DNA of 64,000 bases from Streptomyces fulvoviolaceus. Its GTDB lineage: Bacteria > Actinomycetota > Actinomycetes > Streptomycetales > Streptomycetaceae. Below the pieces are notes generated by a model. That model worked only from the letters and a program-made list of their open reading frames with translations, was not told where the DNA came from and did not search any database. Numbering within the stretch: position 1 is the stretch's first letter; the number at the start of each line of letters is the position of its first letter. The position numbers were made by a program, and so were the translations under genes. The stretch spans positions 124,001 through 188,000 of the forward strand of contig NZ_JOEY01000015.1 in NCBI RefSeq assembly GCF_000718165.1. Direction: 5' to 3'. Of this stretch, positions 33,872 to 42,616 are shown piece after piece.

Positions 33872-34705
33872 ATGAGCACGACGACTCGACGGTCACGAGC
33901 ACGCAGGAACGCCTCGGCGATGAAGATGGTGGGCGCGCTGCTCGCCCTCTTCCGCGAGGCCGCCGGATACACACAGAAGACGCTGGGCGAGCAGTTCGTC
34001 ATCGGCGAGCAGCAGATCGCGTCGATCGAGCAGGGGAGACGGCCACTGAAGCCGGACCTCGCGGACCAGCTCGACGAACTCCTCAATACGAAGGGAGCGT
34101 TGTCGATCGCGCTGAGCAAGATGCCGGAGGTGGATCTGATCCCGCTGTGGGCGGAGGAGTACCTGGATCGGGAGCGGGAGGCGATCGCCATCTCGTGGTA
34201 TGAGGGTCTGGTCGTCCCCGGCCTGCTCCAGACCGAGGCTTACGCACGGGCAGTCTTTCGCAGCCGCGTGCCGGTCTACGACGAGGACGAGATCGAGCAG
34301 TTGGTTGCGGCGCGCATCGAGCGGCGGGAGATTCTGCACGGCAAGGTACCGCCGACGACAAGCTTCGTCGTGTGGGAGGCGGCACTGCGGGATCGCCTGG
34401 GCGGGAACACGGTGCACCTCGAACAGCTGCGCCACCTGCGGGAGTACGCCGACCTGCCCGGCCTGACCTTGCAGGTCCTGCCACTCGGCCGCACCTCGCA
34501 CGCCGGGCTCGACGGGCCGTTCATCCTGCTGGAGACCTCCGAACATCAGCGGCTCGCGTACACCGAAACCCATCGCGGCAGCCAACTGATCGCCGATCCC
34601 GATGAGGTCGGGATCCTTACCCAGAAGTATGCGATGCTGCGAACACAGGCCCTCAACGCCGAAGACACGAGGGACCTGCTGAATCGTCTTCTGGGAGAGC
34701 AATGA
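33872..34705 (+). CDS. helix-turn-helix regulator with DUF5753 (WhiJ-like)
   Basis: A 277-residue protein with an N-terminal XRE-type helix-turn-helix (LALFREAAGYTQKTLGEQF, then EQQIASIEQGRRPLKPDLA) and a C-terminal DUF5753 domain (AISWYEGLVVPGLLQTEAYA; LTLQVLPLGRTSHAGLDGPF). Relatives control development or act like antitoxins with DUF397 partners. ATG at 33872 has GGGGAG about 10 nt before it; a GTG at 33827 would start inside the inverted repeat. Its stop overlaps the DUF397 start (ATGA). Confidence 0.88.
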   Translation: MSTTTRRSRARRNASAMKMVGALLALFREAAGYTQKTLGEQFVIGEQQIASIEQGRRPLKPDLADQLDELLNTKGALSIALSKMPEVDLIPLWAEEYLDREREAIAISWYEGLVVPGLLQTEAYARAVFRSRVPVYDEDEIEQLVAARIERREILHGKVPPTTSFVVWEAALRDRLGGNTVHLEQLRHLREYADLPGLTLQVLPLGRTSHAGLDGPFILLETSEHQRLAYTETHRGSQLIADPDEVGILTQKYAMLRTQALNAEDTRDLLNRLLGEQ

Positions 34706-34893
34706 GCGGCACCACGCTTGAGTGGTTCAAGTCGAGCTACAGCGGCAGTGAAGGCGGCGCATGCCTCGAAGTCGCCCTCCAGCCCACCACCATCCACATC
34801 CGCGACTCCAAGACCCCCGACACCCCCCACCTCACCGTCACCCCCGCCACCTGGTCCGCCTTCCTGGAGCTGTCCAACAACACCGTTTGTTGA
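34702..34893 (+). CDS. DUF397 small protein
   Basis: A 63-residue protein of the DUF397 family, which begins with a Trp-Phe/Arg-Lys-Ser-Ser-Tyr-Ser motif (here LEWFKSSYSGSEGGACLEVA) and ends with the TPATWSAFLELSN region. These proteins are nearly always next to a WhiJ-like regulator and are thought to modulate it. Translation is coupled to the regulator gene by the ATGA overlap. The C-terminus is slightly short and ends in Cys. Confidence 0.88.
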   Translation: MSGTTLEWFKSSYSGSEGGACLEVALQPTTIHIRDSKTPDTPHLTVTPATWSAFLELSNNTVC

Positions 34894-34939
34894 GTCGGTT
34901 CACCCCCGGCGCGCACACGCACCCCGCAACAATGCGTGC

Positions 34940-35965
34940 ATGACCGATGACTGGCAGCAACAGATCGACGCGCTCCACGAGGAGTTGGTCCGGCGCGACG
35001 ACCCCGCCGCGTGGGTGCGGGAGGCCGACGCGGTGGAGGCGACGCTGCGGTATCCCCATGTCGCGTTGCGCGGGCCCGTGTTCGGGGTCGCGGTGCAGGA
35101 TCCGGCAGTAGGGCCTCAGTGGCGGGTGCTGAAGCCCGTGGTGGACGGGATGCCGCAGATGGCCCGGGACGGGCTGCAGTCGCATCTGTTCTTCGCCGCG
35201 AAGGACGACACCGACAACCCTGCCGTACGGCGCGAACTCCTCGCCGCTGTGGCCGTGTTGGAGCGGGAGCCGGCCGACGAGGTCGAGGCGTGCGGGGTGC
35301 GTTACCGCGTCGTACGCGGGGATGAGTTCGCTCGGGTGGGGGACGACGGGCTGGAGCCTCCCCGGCCCACCGACCCGGAGCCCGCGGACCGGTCCTGGGA
35401 CCGGCGGAAGCGTGACGCCCCCTCCCCCGACCTCGGCTTCGTCCTCGATCCGGAGCGCGTGGACGGCCCGGCCGCGGGGGCGATGAAACTGGGACTGCGG
35501 GACTTCACGTACACGGGCGCCCGCTTCCCCTCCGACGTCCGCTCGGACTCGAAGCGGGCGGTCACCAGCCACCCGGAACTCGTGCTGCTGCCCACCACCT
35601 TCGGCGCGGTCGAGCGCGGCGACCACGGCGGCTGGCGGCCGTGCGGTGCCGTCATGGCCAGCCCGCACGACGCCCGGCGTCTGCTGTACGACGGCATGGC
35701 CGAGATGTGGGCCCTGCTGTACAAGTTCGACGACGTCACGAAGGCCAGGTACGCGGAGGCGGCCGAGGAGTACCGGGCGCTCGGCCACGCCGACGCGTTC
35801 GAGGTCGACGACCGCGCCTTCCGGATCTGCCGTGTCGAGCGCCTGCTCCGCACGGGTCCCGAGGGGCCGGAGACCCCGCGCCCCTCGGATCTCGACGAGT
35901 ACGGCCCCATGAAGATGCACCCGACGATGGACCCCGAGGACGGCACCTTGACCTACGAGTCCTGA
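34940..35965 (+). CDS. DUF5954-like protein of unknown function
   Basis: A 341-residue acidic soluble protein. I take it to be DUF5954, a family largely confined to streptomycetes, from the overall pattern (FGVAVQDPAVGPQWRVLKPV; RYRVVRGDEFARVGDDGLEP; YGPMKMHPTMDPEDGTLTYE). No catalytic motif is evident. ATG at 34940 is the first plausible start after the DUF397 stop; no clear SD. The upstream open frame is the shadow of the DUF397 gene. Confidence 0.65.
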   Translation: MTDDWQQQIDALHEELVRRDDPAAWVREADAVEATLRYPHVALRGPVFGVAVQDPAVGPQWRVLKPVVDGMPQMARDGLQSHLFFAAKDDTDNPAVRRELLAAVAVLEREPADEVEACGVRYRVVRGDEFARVGDDGLEPPRPTDPEPADRSWDRRKRDAPSPDLGFVLDPERVDGPAAGAMKLGLRDFTYTGARFPSDVRSDSKRAVTSHPELVLLPTTFGAVERGDHGGWRPCGAVMASPHDARRLLYDGMAEMWALLYKFDDVTKARYAEAAEEYRALGHADAFEVDDRAFRICRVERLLRTGPEGPETPRPSDLDEYGPMKMHPTMDPEDGTLTYES

Positions 35966-36035
35966 CGAGTCCTGACCTGTGAGTGAGGCGTACAGGTGTT
36001 CCATTGCGGGGCCCGGTGTGCGTAGCCTCAGCGCG

Positions 36036-36668
36036 ATGAAGGCCATCCCCGCACGACTGGACCACCTCGTCCTCGCGAGCCCCGACCTCGCGGCGACGGT
36101 CGCCGACTTCGCCCGGCGCACCGGTGTGACGCCCGCCCCCGGCGGCGTCCACCTCGGGCTCGGCACCCGCAATTACCTGGTCTCACTGGGCGGCACCGGC
36201 TACCTGGAGATCATCGGCCCGGACCCGGAGCAGCCGACGCCGACGGGTCCGCGCCCCTTCAGCGTCGACGCGCTGAGCACCGCGCGCACCGTGACGTGGG
36301 CGATCAGCCCGCCCGACCTGGACGCGGCGGTCGCGACCGCCCGCGCCCGGGGCTACGACCCCGGGGACATCCACCCGATGACCCGCCGCAGACCTGACGG
36401 CACCTTGCTGGAATGGCGCCTGACGGACGGCGACACCCAGCACCCCTCCGGCCTGGTGCCGTTCCTCATCGACTGGGGCTCGGCGCTGCACCCCTCCGCC
36501 TCGGGCCTGCCCGTCACTCCCCTGCTGTCGCTGTCCGGGACCGCCCCCGACCCGGATGAGATCCGCGCCCTGCTCGCCACCCTCGACACCGAACTCCCCC
36601 TCGGCGAGGGGCCGGTGGGCCTCTCCTTCACCGTGGACACACCGAGGGGGCCGGTGACGTTCGTCTGA
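36036..36668 (+). CDS. VOC-superfamily (glyoxalase-like) protein
   Basis: A 210-residue protein with the glyoxalase-like fold of the PF13468 type. It begins PARLDHLVLASPDLAATVAD, with the metal-position His in the first strand, and continues LGTRNYLVSLGGTGYLEIIG, which bears the Glu. Function unknown. The start ATG at 36036 follows a TAGCCT box (36023-36028), so the transcript is probably leaderless; an in-frame upstream GTG at 35979 is not favoured. Confidence 0.75.
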   Translation: MKAIPARLDHLVLASPDLAATVADFARRTGVTPAPGGVHLGLGTRNYLVSLGGTGYLEIIGPDPEQPTPTGPRPFSVDALSTARTVTWAISPPDLDAAVATARARGYDPGDIHPMTRRRPDGTLLEWRLTDGDTQHPSGLVPFLIDWGSALHPSASGLPVTPLLSLSGTAPDPDEIRALLATLDTELPLGEGPVGLSFTVDTPRGPVTFV

Positions 36669-36675
36669 CCCGGCT

Positions 36676-37341
36676 TCAGCCGCGGGCGTCGCGCAGGAGC
36701 ATGTCGATGGTGCGGTGGGCGAAGGTGTGCAGCGTTTCGGGGTCGTGTTCGCCGAAGGAGCCGGCCCAGAGGGCGAATCGGCCGAACAGGGCGGCCCAGA
36801 GGTGCATCGTCGTGTCGTGGACCCCGTCCGGCCAGTGCACTCCCTCGTCCTCGCAGGCGCCGACGGCCGCGAGCCACTGCTCCCAGAGGATGCGGCCCGG
36901 CGGGGTTTCCCCGGGCGCACCGAGGTGCGAGAGGTCGTTGCCGAACATCAGCCGGAAGACACCGCGGTTGGCGCGGGCGAAGTCGCAGAAGGCGTCACTC
37001 TGCGCCCGGAGGCGTTCGGCGGCGCCCGCACTCTCGAGCGACGCCGCCGCGTCGGCAGAGCGCATCGCCGCCACGATCCGCCGGTAGCCGTCTTCGGCCA
37101 CGGCGCGGGCGAGTTGCTCCTTGTCCGAGAAGTGCAGATACATGCTCTGCGCGGCGATACCGACCTCCCGCGCGACTTCGCGCAGCGAGACGGGGAGGGC
37201 GTCCTCGCCGCCCACCTTCTGGTCGAGGAGGCGTCCGACGGCGGCGAGGACCTCCTGACGGAGTCGCTCGCCCTGACCGCGGGGGTTGCGTCGGCGCGCG
37301 CCGCTCGCCGTGGTGCTGGATACCTCGTTCACCTGCGCCAT
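36676..37341 (-). CDS. TetR-family regulator
   Basis: A 221-residue repressor. The N-terminal helix-turn-helix is VSLREVAREVGIAAQSMYLH followed by FSDKEQLARAVAEDGYRR; the C-terminal ligand domain is of the WHG type (FGNDLSHLG, HLWAALFGRFALWAGSF). It is the last gene of a leftward set (ferredoxin, P450, SDR, CMD, TetR), 45 bp after the CMD gene. It probably binds the 10-bp-arm inverted repeat before the ferredoxin gene (40275-40310). Confidence 0.87.
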   Translation of the reverse strand: MAQVNEVSSTTASGARRRNPRGQGERLRQEVLAAVGRLLDQKVGGEDALPVSLREVAREVGIAAQSMYLHFSDKEQLARAVAEDGYRRIVAAMRSADAAASLESAGAAERLRAQSDAFCDFARANRGVFRLMFGNDLSHLGAPGETPPGRILWEQWLAAVGACEDEGVHWPDGVHDTTMHLWAALFGRFALWAGSFGEHDPETLHTFAHRTIDMLLRDARG

Positions 37342-37386
37342 TGTGCAGCATCCCCCTCCCGCCGGTCCCCGCGCGCCGCCCGCCGT

Positions 37387-37791
37387 CTACCTGCCCCGCA
37401 GGGTGTCCGCCGCCGTGGCCAGGGCGTGGCCCGCGGCGGGCAGGCCGATGTAGGGGACGGCGTGCACGGTCGCCTCCAGGATCTCCTCGGGGCTGAGGCC
37501 GTTGCCCAGGGCGCCGACGACGTGGTTGCGCAGTTCGGCCTGGTGACCCTGGGCCATGAGGATGCCGAGAGTGATCAGACTGCGGCTGCGGCGGTCCAGG
37601 CCCGGGCGGGTCCAGATGTCGCCGTAGCACTGTTCGAGGGCGAGCCGGGCGAGGTCCGCGCCGGCGCCGGGCGCGCCGTCGGCCGGGCCCGCCATGCTCT
37701 CCCGCAGGAACCCCTCCCCCAGCATCTCCCTGACGACCTGCTCGCCCTCCAGCCGCCGGACCGAAGTCCCTTTCGTGGTACGGGTGTTCAT
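37387..37791 (-). CDS. carboxymuconolactone decarboxylase (CMD) family protein
   Basis: A 134-residue protein similar to PcaC. Segments: FGDIW-like CYGDIWTRPGLDRRSRSLIT, LGILMAQGHQAELRNHVVGA and LSPEEILEATVHAVPYIGLP. The classical redox CxxC of AhpD-type members is absent, so a peroxidase-type role is unlikely. In a P450 operon it may act on a ring-cleavage or lactone intermediate, but the substrate is not known. The ATG overlaps the stop of the SDR gene (ATGA). Confidence 0.85.
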   Translation of the reverse strand: MNTRTTKGTSVRRLEGEQVVREMLGEGFLRESMAGPADGAPGAGADLARLALEQCYGDIWTRPGLDRRSRSLITLGILMAQGHQAELRNHVVGALGNGLSPEEILEATVHAVPYIGLPAAGHALATAADTLRGR

Positions 37792-38636
37792 AGTGTGTCT
37801 CCTGATACGGCGGTGGCGTTCACCCGGGGCAGCATGCCCAGGACGGTGGCGGTGGTCGTGCCCGCGTCGACGGGCAGGGCCACACCGGTGATCCAGCGGG
37901 ACTCGGGGCCGGCCAGGAACAGGGCGGCCCAGGCCAGGTCCCAGGCGGTGCCCTCGATGCCGAGGAGGTTGGCTCTGCGGCGCATCTCCCGGCCCGCCGC
38001 GCCGCCGTGGTCTCCGATGGGCGTGTGCAGATGGCCGGGGACCAGGCAGTTGACGCGGATGAGGTCCGGGCCCCAGGCGTACGCGAGGTCGGTGGTCAGC
38101 GACTGCAGCGCCCCCTTGCTGGCGCCGTACGCCCCGCTGCCGAAGCCGCGCAGCGCGGCGACGGAGGAGACGTTCACGATCGAGCCGCCGCCCGCACGGA
38201 CGAGGTGCGGGTGGGCCGCGCGGGCCACCAGCATCGCGCCGGTGACGTTGACGGCGAAGACCCGGTCCCAGCCCGCGCGGGTGGTGGCCGCGATGCCGCC
38301 CTCGCCGCTGACACCGGCGTTGTTGACGACAGCGTCCAGACGGCCGGTCCGGTCGGCCAGGTCGTCGACGGCGGCCCGTACCGCGCCCTCGTCGGTGATG
38401 TCGGCGGTGAGGACGACCGCCCGGCCGCCGTCCTTTTCTATACGGCCGCTGGTGTGCTCGGCGCGTTCCGGGTCGGCGTCGAGGATGCCGACGGTGGCAC
38501 CCTGAGCGGCGAGGAGCAGCGCGGTGGCGGCCCCGGTGCCGAGGAAGTCTCCGGCGCTGCCGGCGCCCGTGACCAGCGCGACCCTGTCCCGCATACGGGT
38601 GCCGTGGCCGTCGGCGTAACCGCCGACGGCGCTCAC
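37788..38636 (-). CDS. short-chain dehydrogenase/reductase
   Basis: A 282-residue classical SDR. NAD(P) motif VALVTGAGSAGDFLGTG, NNAG in LDAVVNNAGVSGEGG, and the Ser-Tyr-Lys active site in SIVNVSSVAAL and YGASKGALQ. The GTG at 38636 overlaps the P450 stop (GTGA) and is favoured; an in-frame ATG at 38594 would give a protein 14 residues shorter. It probably oxidises the alcohol made by the P450 in the same operon. Confidence 0.87.
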   Translation of the reverse strand: MSAVGGYADGHGTRMRDRVALVTGAGSAGDFLGTGAATALLLAAQGATVGILDADPERAEHTSGRIEKDGGRAVVLTADITDEGAVRAAVDDLADRTGRLDAVVNNAGVSGEGGIAATTRAGWDRVFAVNVTGAMLVARAAHPHLVRAGGGSIVNVSSVAALRGFGSGAYGASKGALQSLTTDLAYAWGPDLIRVNCLVPGHLHTPIGDHGGAAGREMRRRANLLGIEGTAWDLAWAALFLAGPESRWITGVALPVDAGTTTATVLGMLPRVNATAVSGDTL

Positions 38637-39865
38637 CACGTCACCGGCAGGGACTCGAGGCCGTACACGATGGAGTTCGTCTTGAACGGCAGGGCGTCCA
38701 CGTCCACGGCGAGCCGCAGGTCGGGGATGCGTGCGAAGAGGCGGGGCCAGGCGACCTGCATCTCGACGCGGGCGAGGTTCTGGCCCAGGCACTGGTGGGT
38801 GCCGAAGCCGAACGCCACGTGCCCGCGGGCGTTGCGGGCGATGTCCACCTCGTCGGCGTCGGGGCCGAAGGCGAGGGGATCGCGGTTGCCCGCGACGAGG
38901 GAGACGATGACTGCCTCACCCTTGCGTACCGACTGCCCGCCGATCTCGACGTCCTCGGTGGCGACACGACGGGGGTCGGTGGAGACGATGCCCCAGTAGC
39001 GCAGCATCTCCTCGGCGGCACTGGGCGCCAACTCGGGCCGGGTACGGAGGAGTTCACGCTGGTCGGGGTTGAGGAGCAGGGCCGTGGTGCCCAGACCCAG
39101 CATGTTGGCGGTGGTCTCGTGGCCCGCGCCGACCAGGATGTTGACCAGGACCGGGAGTTGTTCGGGTGAGAAGCCGTCGGGGCCGGTGTGGTCGGCGATC
39201 AGACGGCTGATCATGTCGTCGGCCGGCTCGCGGCGCTTTCGCTCCACCAACTCGCTGTAGTACGCGAAGGCTTCGGCGTGTGCGCGGGCGCGCTCCTCGT
39301 GCGGAATGGAGAGGTCCGTGCCGGCGTCGGCATGGCGCTGGAAGAGCTCGTGGTCCTCGTACGGGACGCCGAGGATCACGCAGATGGCCCGGGAGGGCAG
39401 CGGCAGCGCGAACTCCTTGACGAAGTCGACGGGTCCGCCCGCGGCCAGCATCGCGTCGATCAACTCATCGGTGACGGCGAGGAGTTGGTCGCTCATCGCG
39501 CGGGTCTTCCGGACGCTGAACTCGTGCGTGAGCATCTTCCGCAGCCGGGCGTGCTCGGGGTCGTCGAGTCGCAGGAACAGCCCGCCTTCGTGTTCGCGCT
39601 GGTTGGAGTGGACCAGGGGGAACTCCGGGCGGCGTACGTCGGCGGAGAAATGCGGACTGGCCAGGACGGCGCGGATGTCCTCGTGCCGGGTGGCCAGCCA
39701 GTGCCGGGAGCCGTCCCAGATGGCGACCTTGTGCAGGCCGCCGGCTTCCCGGAACTCGGTGTACTGCCGGGGCGCACTGAAGGGGCAGGTGCGCGGCGCC
39801 GGGAAGAAGGGGGCGTCCTCCTCGGCGGCGGAGTCAGGGACGTCGGTGGTGACAGGGGGTGTCAT
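38633..39865 (-). CDS. cytochrome P450
   Basis: A 410-residue soluble bacterial P450. The I-helix oxygen-binding motif is VGAGHETTANML, the ExxR motif lies in AAEEMLRYWG, and the heme loop is FGFGTHQCLGQNLARVEM with the Cys thiolate. It needs a ferredoxin and reductase; a [3Fe-4S]-type ferredoxin gene lies 162 bp upstream in the same direction. ATG at 39865 with GAGGAG 6 nt before it. The substrate is unknown; the companion SDR and CMD proteins suggest a catabolic oxidation. Confidence 0.92.
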   Translation of the reverse strand: MTPPVTTDVPDSAAEEDAPFFPAPRTCPFSAPRQYTEFREAGGLHKVAIWDGSRHWLATRHEDIRAVLASPHFSADVRRPEFPLVHSNQREHEGGLFLRLDDPEHARLRKMLTHEFSVRKTRAMSDQLLAVTDELIDAMLAAGGPVDFVKEFALPLPSRAICVILGVPYEDHELFQRHADAGTDLSIPHEERARAHAEAFAYYSELVERKRREPADDMISRLIADHTGPDGFSPEQLPVLVNILVGAGHETTANMLGLGTTALLLNPDQRELLRTRPELAPSAAEEMLRYWGIVSTDPRRVATEDVEIGGQSVRKGEAVIVSLVAGNRDPLAFGPDADEVDIARNARGHVAFGFGTHQCLGQNLARVEMQVAWPRLFARIPDLRLAVDVDALPFKTNSIVYGLESLPVTW

Positions 39866-40027
39866 GCGGACTCCTCGGCGGACTGCTGTCGGGATGGTGG
39901 CCACTGGGCCTACGGCAAGGGGGTGTTGTCGAGGAGTACGGCAGTCCCGGCACCCCAGGGGAAGACCGGTTCCGGCCAGCCGGCCCACGGCCGGGCGGGC
40001 ACCCGGCTCCGCGATGCGGTCGGCACC

Positions 40028-40228
40028 TCAGTCCTCCTGCGCGTGCACGACGATGGCGGCGGCCGGGCACAGCTGCGCCGCCTCGTGCACGGCCGCGTAC
40101 TGCTCGGCGGGCGGGGCGGCGTCCAGGAGCACGACGATGCCGTCGTCGTCCTGGTCGAAGACGTCCGGAGCGGCCAGCACGCACTGTCCGGCGGCGCAGC
40201 ACTTCTCCTCGTCAAGGGTGACTTTCAC
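40028..40228 (-). CDS. small [3Fe-4S]-type ferredoxin
   Basis: A 66-residue ferredoxin of the type that serves P450s. Cluster ligands are in EKCCAAGQCVLAAPDVFDQD and QLCPAAAIVV. The GTG start at 40228 has GGAGG 8 nt upstream. It is the first gene of the P450 set, and its promoter region carries the candidate TetR operator. Confidence 0.9.
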   Translation of the reverse strand: MKVTLDEEKCCAAGQCVLAAPDVFDQDDDGIVVLLDAAPPAEQYAAVHEAAQLCPAAAIVVHAQED

Positions 40229-40274
40229 GATGCGACCTCCACATGGACGCACGGCGGCCCGACAGGCCGCCGAG

Positions 40275-40310
40275 TAACCTGACAGCTATCACCTTATGCG
40301 TGTCAGGTTA
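40275..40310. promoter_or_regulatory. TAACCTGACA-N16-TGTCAGGTTA, candidate TetR operator
   Basis: Two perfect 10-bp arms with a 16-bp spacer, 46 bp before the ferredoxin start and 57 bp before the divergent VOC gene. Position and symmetry fit the TetR-family protein encoded at the end of the P450 operon. Confidence 0.65.
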
Positions 40311-40367
40311 TGGATCGCGTCCGTTTTCTTCAAGACCGCCCGGCGGTGTGCTGCCTACGGTGGCCCC

Positions 40368-40769
40368 ATGACTCCACGACTCGACGCAATCGGTGTGGTG
40401 GCCTCCGACATGGCCGCCTCCGTCGCCTTCTACCGGCGCCTCGGGTTCGCGTTCCCCGACGGCGCCGAGGACCAGCCGCACGTCGAAGCCCAACTGCCGG
40501 GCGGGCTGCGGCTGATGCTCGACACGGAGGAGATGGTCCGCTCGATCGTCCCCGAGTTCCAGCCGCCGTCCGACGGGGGCCGGATCGGGCTGGCCCTGCT
40601 GTGCGACAGCCCGTCCGAGGTCGACTCGGTGTACGAGGACATGGTGGCCGCCGGCTACCAGGGCGGGCTCAAGCCGTGGGACGCCGACTGGGGACAGCGT
40701 TACGCGAGCCTGCACGACCCGGACGGCAACGGTGTCGACCTGTTCGCCCCGCTACCCCAGGCCCAGTAG
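40368..40769 (+). CDS. VOC-family (glyoxalase/dioxygenase-fold) protein
   Basis: A 133-residue small VOC protein with paired beta-alpha-beta motifs: [20 protein letters not shown] and [16 protein letters not shown]. Its function (resistance, isomerase or dioxygenase) is not known. The likely leaderless start is ATG 40368 after TACGGT (40356-40361). It may share control with the divergent ferredoxin/P450 set. It overlaps the end of the convergent AraC-type gene by 18 bp. Confidence 0.8.
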   Translation: MTPRLDAIGVVASDMAASVAFYRRLGFAFPDGAEDQPHVEAQLPGGLRLMLDTEEMVRSIVPEFQPPSDGGRIGLALLCDSPSEVDSVYEDMVAAGYQGGLKPWDADWGQRYASLHDPDGNGVDLFAPLPQAQ

Positions 40770-41429
40770 CCGCCCCAGCGGCATGCCCGCCAACTCCTTG
40801 ACGTCCCGGGCGAGATGGGCCTGGTCCGCGAAACCGGCCCGGGCCGCCGTCTCCGCGAAGGGCACCTCGGCCCGGGCGAGAGCGAGGGCACGCTGCAGCC
40901 GCAGGATGCGGGCCAGCGTCTTGGGCCCGTATCCGAACGCGGCCAGCGAGCGCCGGTGCAACTGGCGTGCGCCGAGGCCCAGTTCGTCGGCGGTCCCGGC
41001 GACCGGGCGGCCCGCGTCGAGGGCGGCGACGAGCCGCAGCAGCACGGGGTCCGGAGGGGTCGCACGTTCCAGCGCGATCTCCTCGAGTGCCCCCGCGACA
41101 TCGGACGCGGCTGCGATACGTCCTTGCAGCCGCCGTACCTCGGACGCCGACCACAGCTCGGCCAACTCCACGCGCCTGTCGCGCAGTTCGTGCGCGGGCA
41201 CCCCCAGGAAGGCGGGCGCGGTGCCGGGATAGAAGCGCACGCCCACCCACGTACTGGGCGCACCCTCGGTGACGTACGCGCGCGTGTCGGGCCCGGCGAC
41301 CACCAGCCGCCCCTCGTTCCACAGCAGATCCATGCACCCGTCGGGCAACACGGACCCCGGGCCACCACCGGACGGGGTGTTGGTCCAGACGACCGCACCC
41401 GCCAGCAGAGACGCCCTCTCCGCATACAC
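40752..41429 (-). CDS. AraC-type regulator with DUF6597-like N-terminus
   Basis: A regulator of about 225 residues. The N-terminal part ([40 protein letters not shown]) matches the DUF6597 type. The C-terminal part is an AraC helix-turn-helix pair ([20 protein letters not shown] and [20 protein letters not shown]). The start is uncertain: GTG at 41429 is given because it lies outside the intergenic repeat; ATG at 41474 lies inside the repeat. No SD is clear. The ligand is unknown. Confidence 0.8.
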   Translation of the reverse strand: MYAERASLLAGAVVWTNTPSGGGPGSVLPDGCMDLLWNEGRLVVAGPDTRAYVTEGAPSTWVGVRFYPGTAPAFLGVPAHELRDRRVELAELWSASEVRRLQGRIAAASDVAGALEEIALERATPPDPVLLRLVAALDAGRPVAGTADELGLGARQLHRRSLAAFGYGPKTLARILRLQRALALARAEVPFAETAARAGFADQAHLARDVKELAGMPLGRLLGLG

Positions 41430-41442
41430 AAAGGCCAGCGTA

Positions 41443-41519
41443 CGCGCCCCGATAGGGGCGCGGGGCTGTGACATTGTGCGGCTCCGCCGCGTGGGCGCGA
41501 GCAACCACAACGAACCCGC
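41443..41519 (+). repeat. Streptomyces 3' intergenic repeat, copy 2
   Basis: Hairpin CGCGCCCC-GATA-GGGGCGCG (41443-41462), then the shared CGGCTCCGCCGCGTGGGCGC body and the CAACCACAACGAACCCGC tail. It lies between two leftward regulator genes and is diverged from copy 1. Confidence 0.65.
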
Positions 41520-41560
41520 AGTCAGCCGAAAATCCGCACCCCGACGGCGAAACCCGCCCC

Positions 41561-42535
41561 CTACACCGCCACCCGCGTCCGGTGCTCCTGCGGACTGACC
41601 CCGTACACCCGCTTGAACGCACTCGACAGCGCGAACGCGCTCCCGTACCCCACCTGCCGGGCGATCGCCCCGATCGTGTCGTCCGTGTCGCGCAGACGGT
41701 CCGCCGCGAGGGCCAGCCGCCAGCCGGTCAGATACGTCATCGGGGGTTCGCCCACCAGCTCGGTGAAGCGGCGGGCGAGGGCGGCCCGGGAGCCGCCCGC
41801 CTTCGCTGCGAGGGTCGCGACCGTCCACGGATGGGCGGGGTCGTCCTGCAGCAGCCGTAGGACGCGACCCACGACCGGGTCCGAGAGGGCCGCGTACCAG
41901 GCCGGCGCCGCCGCCTCCGGGCGCGAGAACCAGGCCCTGAGCGCGGCGATGACCAACAGGTCGAGCAGCCGGTCCAGGACGACCTCCTGGCCAGGCTCGT
42001 CGCGCACGATCTCCTCCATGAGGAGCGGGGTCAGCGGGCACTCCCACACGTCCGTGGTGAGGGACAGCAGCGGCGGCAGCGCGTCCAGCAGCCGGCCGTT
42101 GATCTCGCCCTCCATCAGGTACGTCCCGATCAGCACGACCGTGGAACCGTCGGGCCGGTCGCCCCAGGTGCGCACGCCGAGGTCCATGGAGCCGTTCAGT
42201 GGCCGCCCGTCGGGATAGCTGCACTCGGCGCCCGGCAGGATCAGCGCCTGCGGGGCCGTGGCGGGGTCGTCGGCGCAGGTGTACGGGTCCGGGCCGCGGG
42301 CGATGGCGAGGTCGCCGGGACGCAGCCTGATCCGCTCCCCCGTGTCCGGGACGACCCAGGCCTCGCCGCGGACCAGCAGCATCACCGTCAGCGGGGCGCG
42401 GTCCTCGACGCGCACCGCCCACGGCGGGTCGAAACACGCACGGATCATGAAGGCGCCACGCGCCCGCGGTCCCTCCAGCAGGCCTGCGAGGGGGTCCCCC
42501 CGCGTGAGCATATTCGAGCGTGGGGGAGCGTCCAT
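41561..42535 (-). CDS. AraC-family regulator with cupin sensor domain
   Basis: A 324-residue regulator. The N-terminal cupin domain ([37 protein letters not shown]) should bind a small molecule, and the C-terminal helix-turn-helix pair ([40 protein letters not shown]) binds DNA. It diverges from the NmrA-like gene at 42617, its probable target. A TACGCT box about 6 nt before the ATG suggests a leaderless transcript. Confidence 0.88.
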   Translation of the reverse strand: MDAPPRSNMLTRGDPLAGLLEGPRARGAFMIRACFDPPWAVRVEDRAPLTVMLLVRGEAWVVPDTGERIRLRPGDLAIARGPDPYTCADDPATAPQALILPGAECSYPDGRPLNGSMDLGVRTWGDRPDGSTVVLIGTYLMEGEINGRLLDALPPLLSLTTDVWECPLTPLLMEEIVRDEPGQEVVLDRLLDLLVIAALRAWFSRPEAAAPAWYAALSDPVVGRVLRLLQDDPAHPWTVATLAAKAGGSRAALARRFTELVGEPPMTYLTGWRLALAADRLRDTDDTIGAIARQVGYGSAFALSSAFKRVYGVSPQEHRTRVAV

Positions 42536-42616
42536 GCGGCCAGCGTAGACGCGCGCGTATGGGAATGAGCCGTTCAGCGATGGTCCCTTGTCGGGCACGG
42601 CAGTTGACTCGACGGC

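Noticed and set aside
39866..40027. Small gene between the P450 and the ferredoxin
   Set aside because: Frames here are shadows or low complexity; no start with a ribosome binding site leads into a protein-like sequence.
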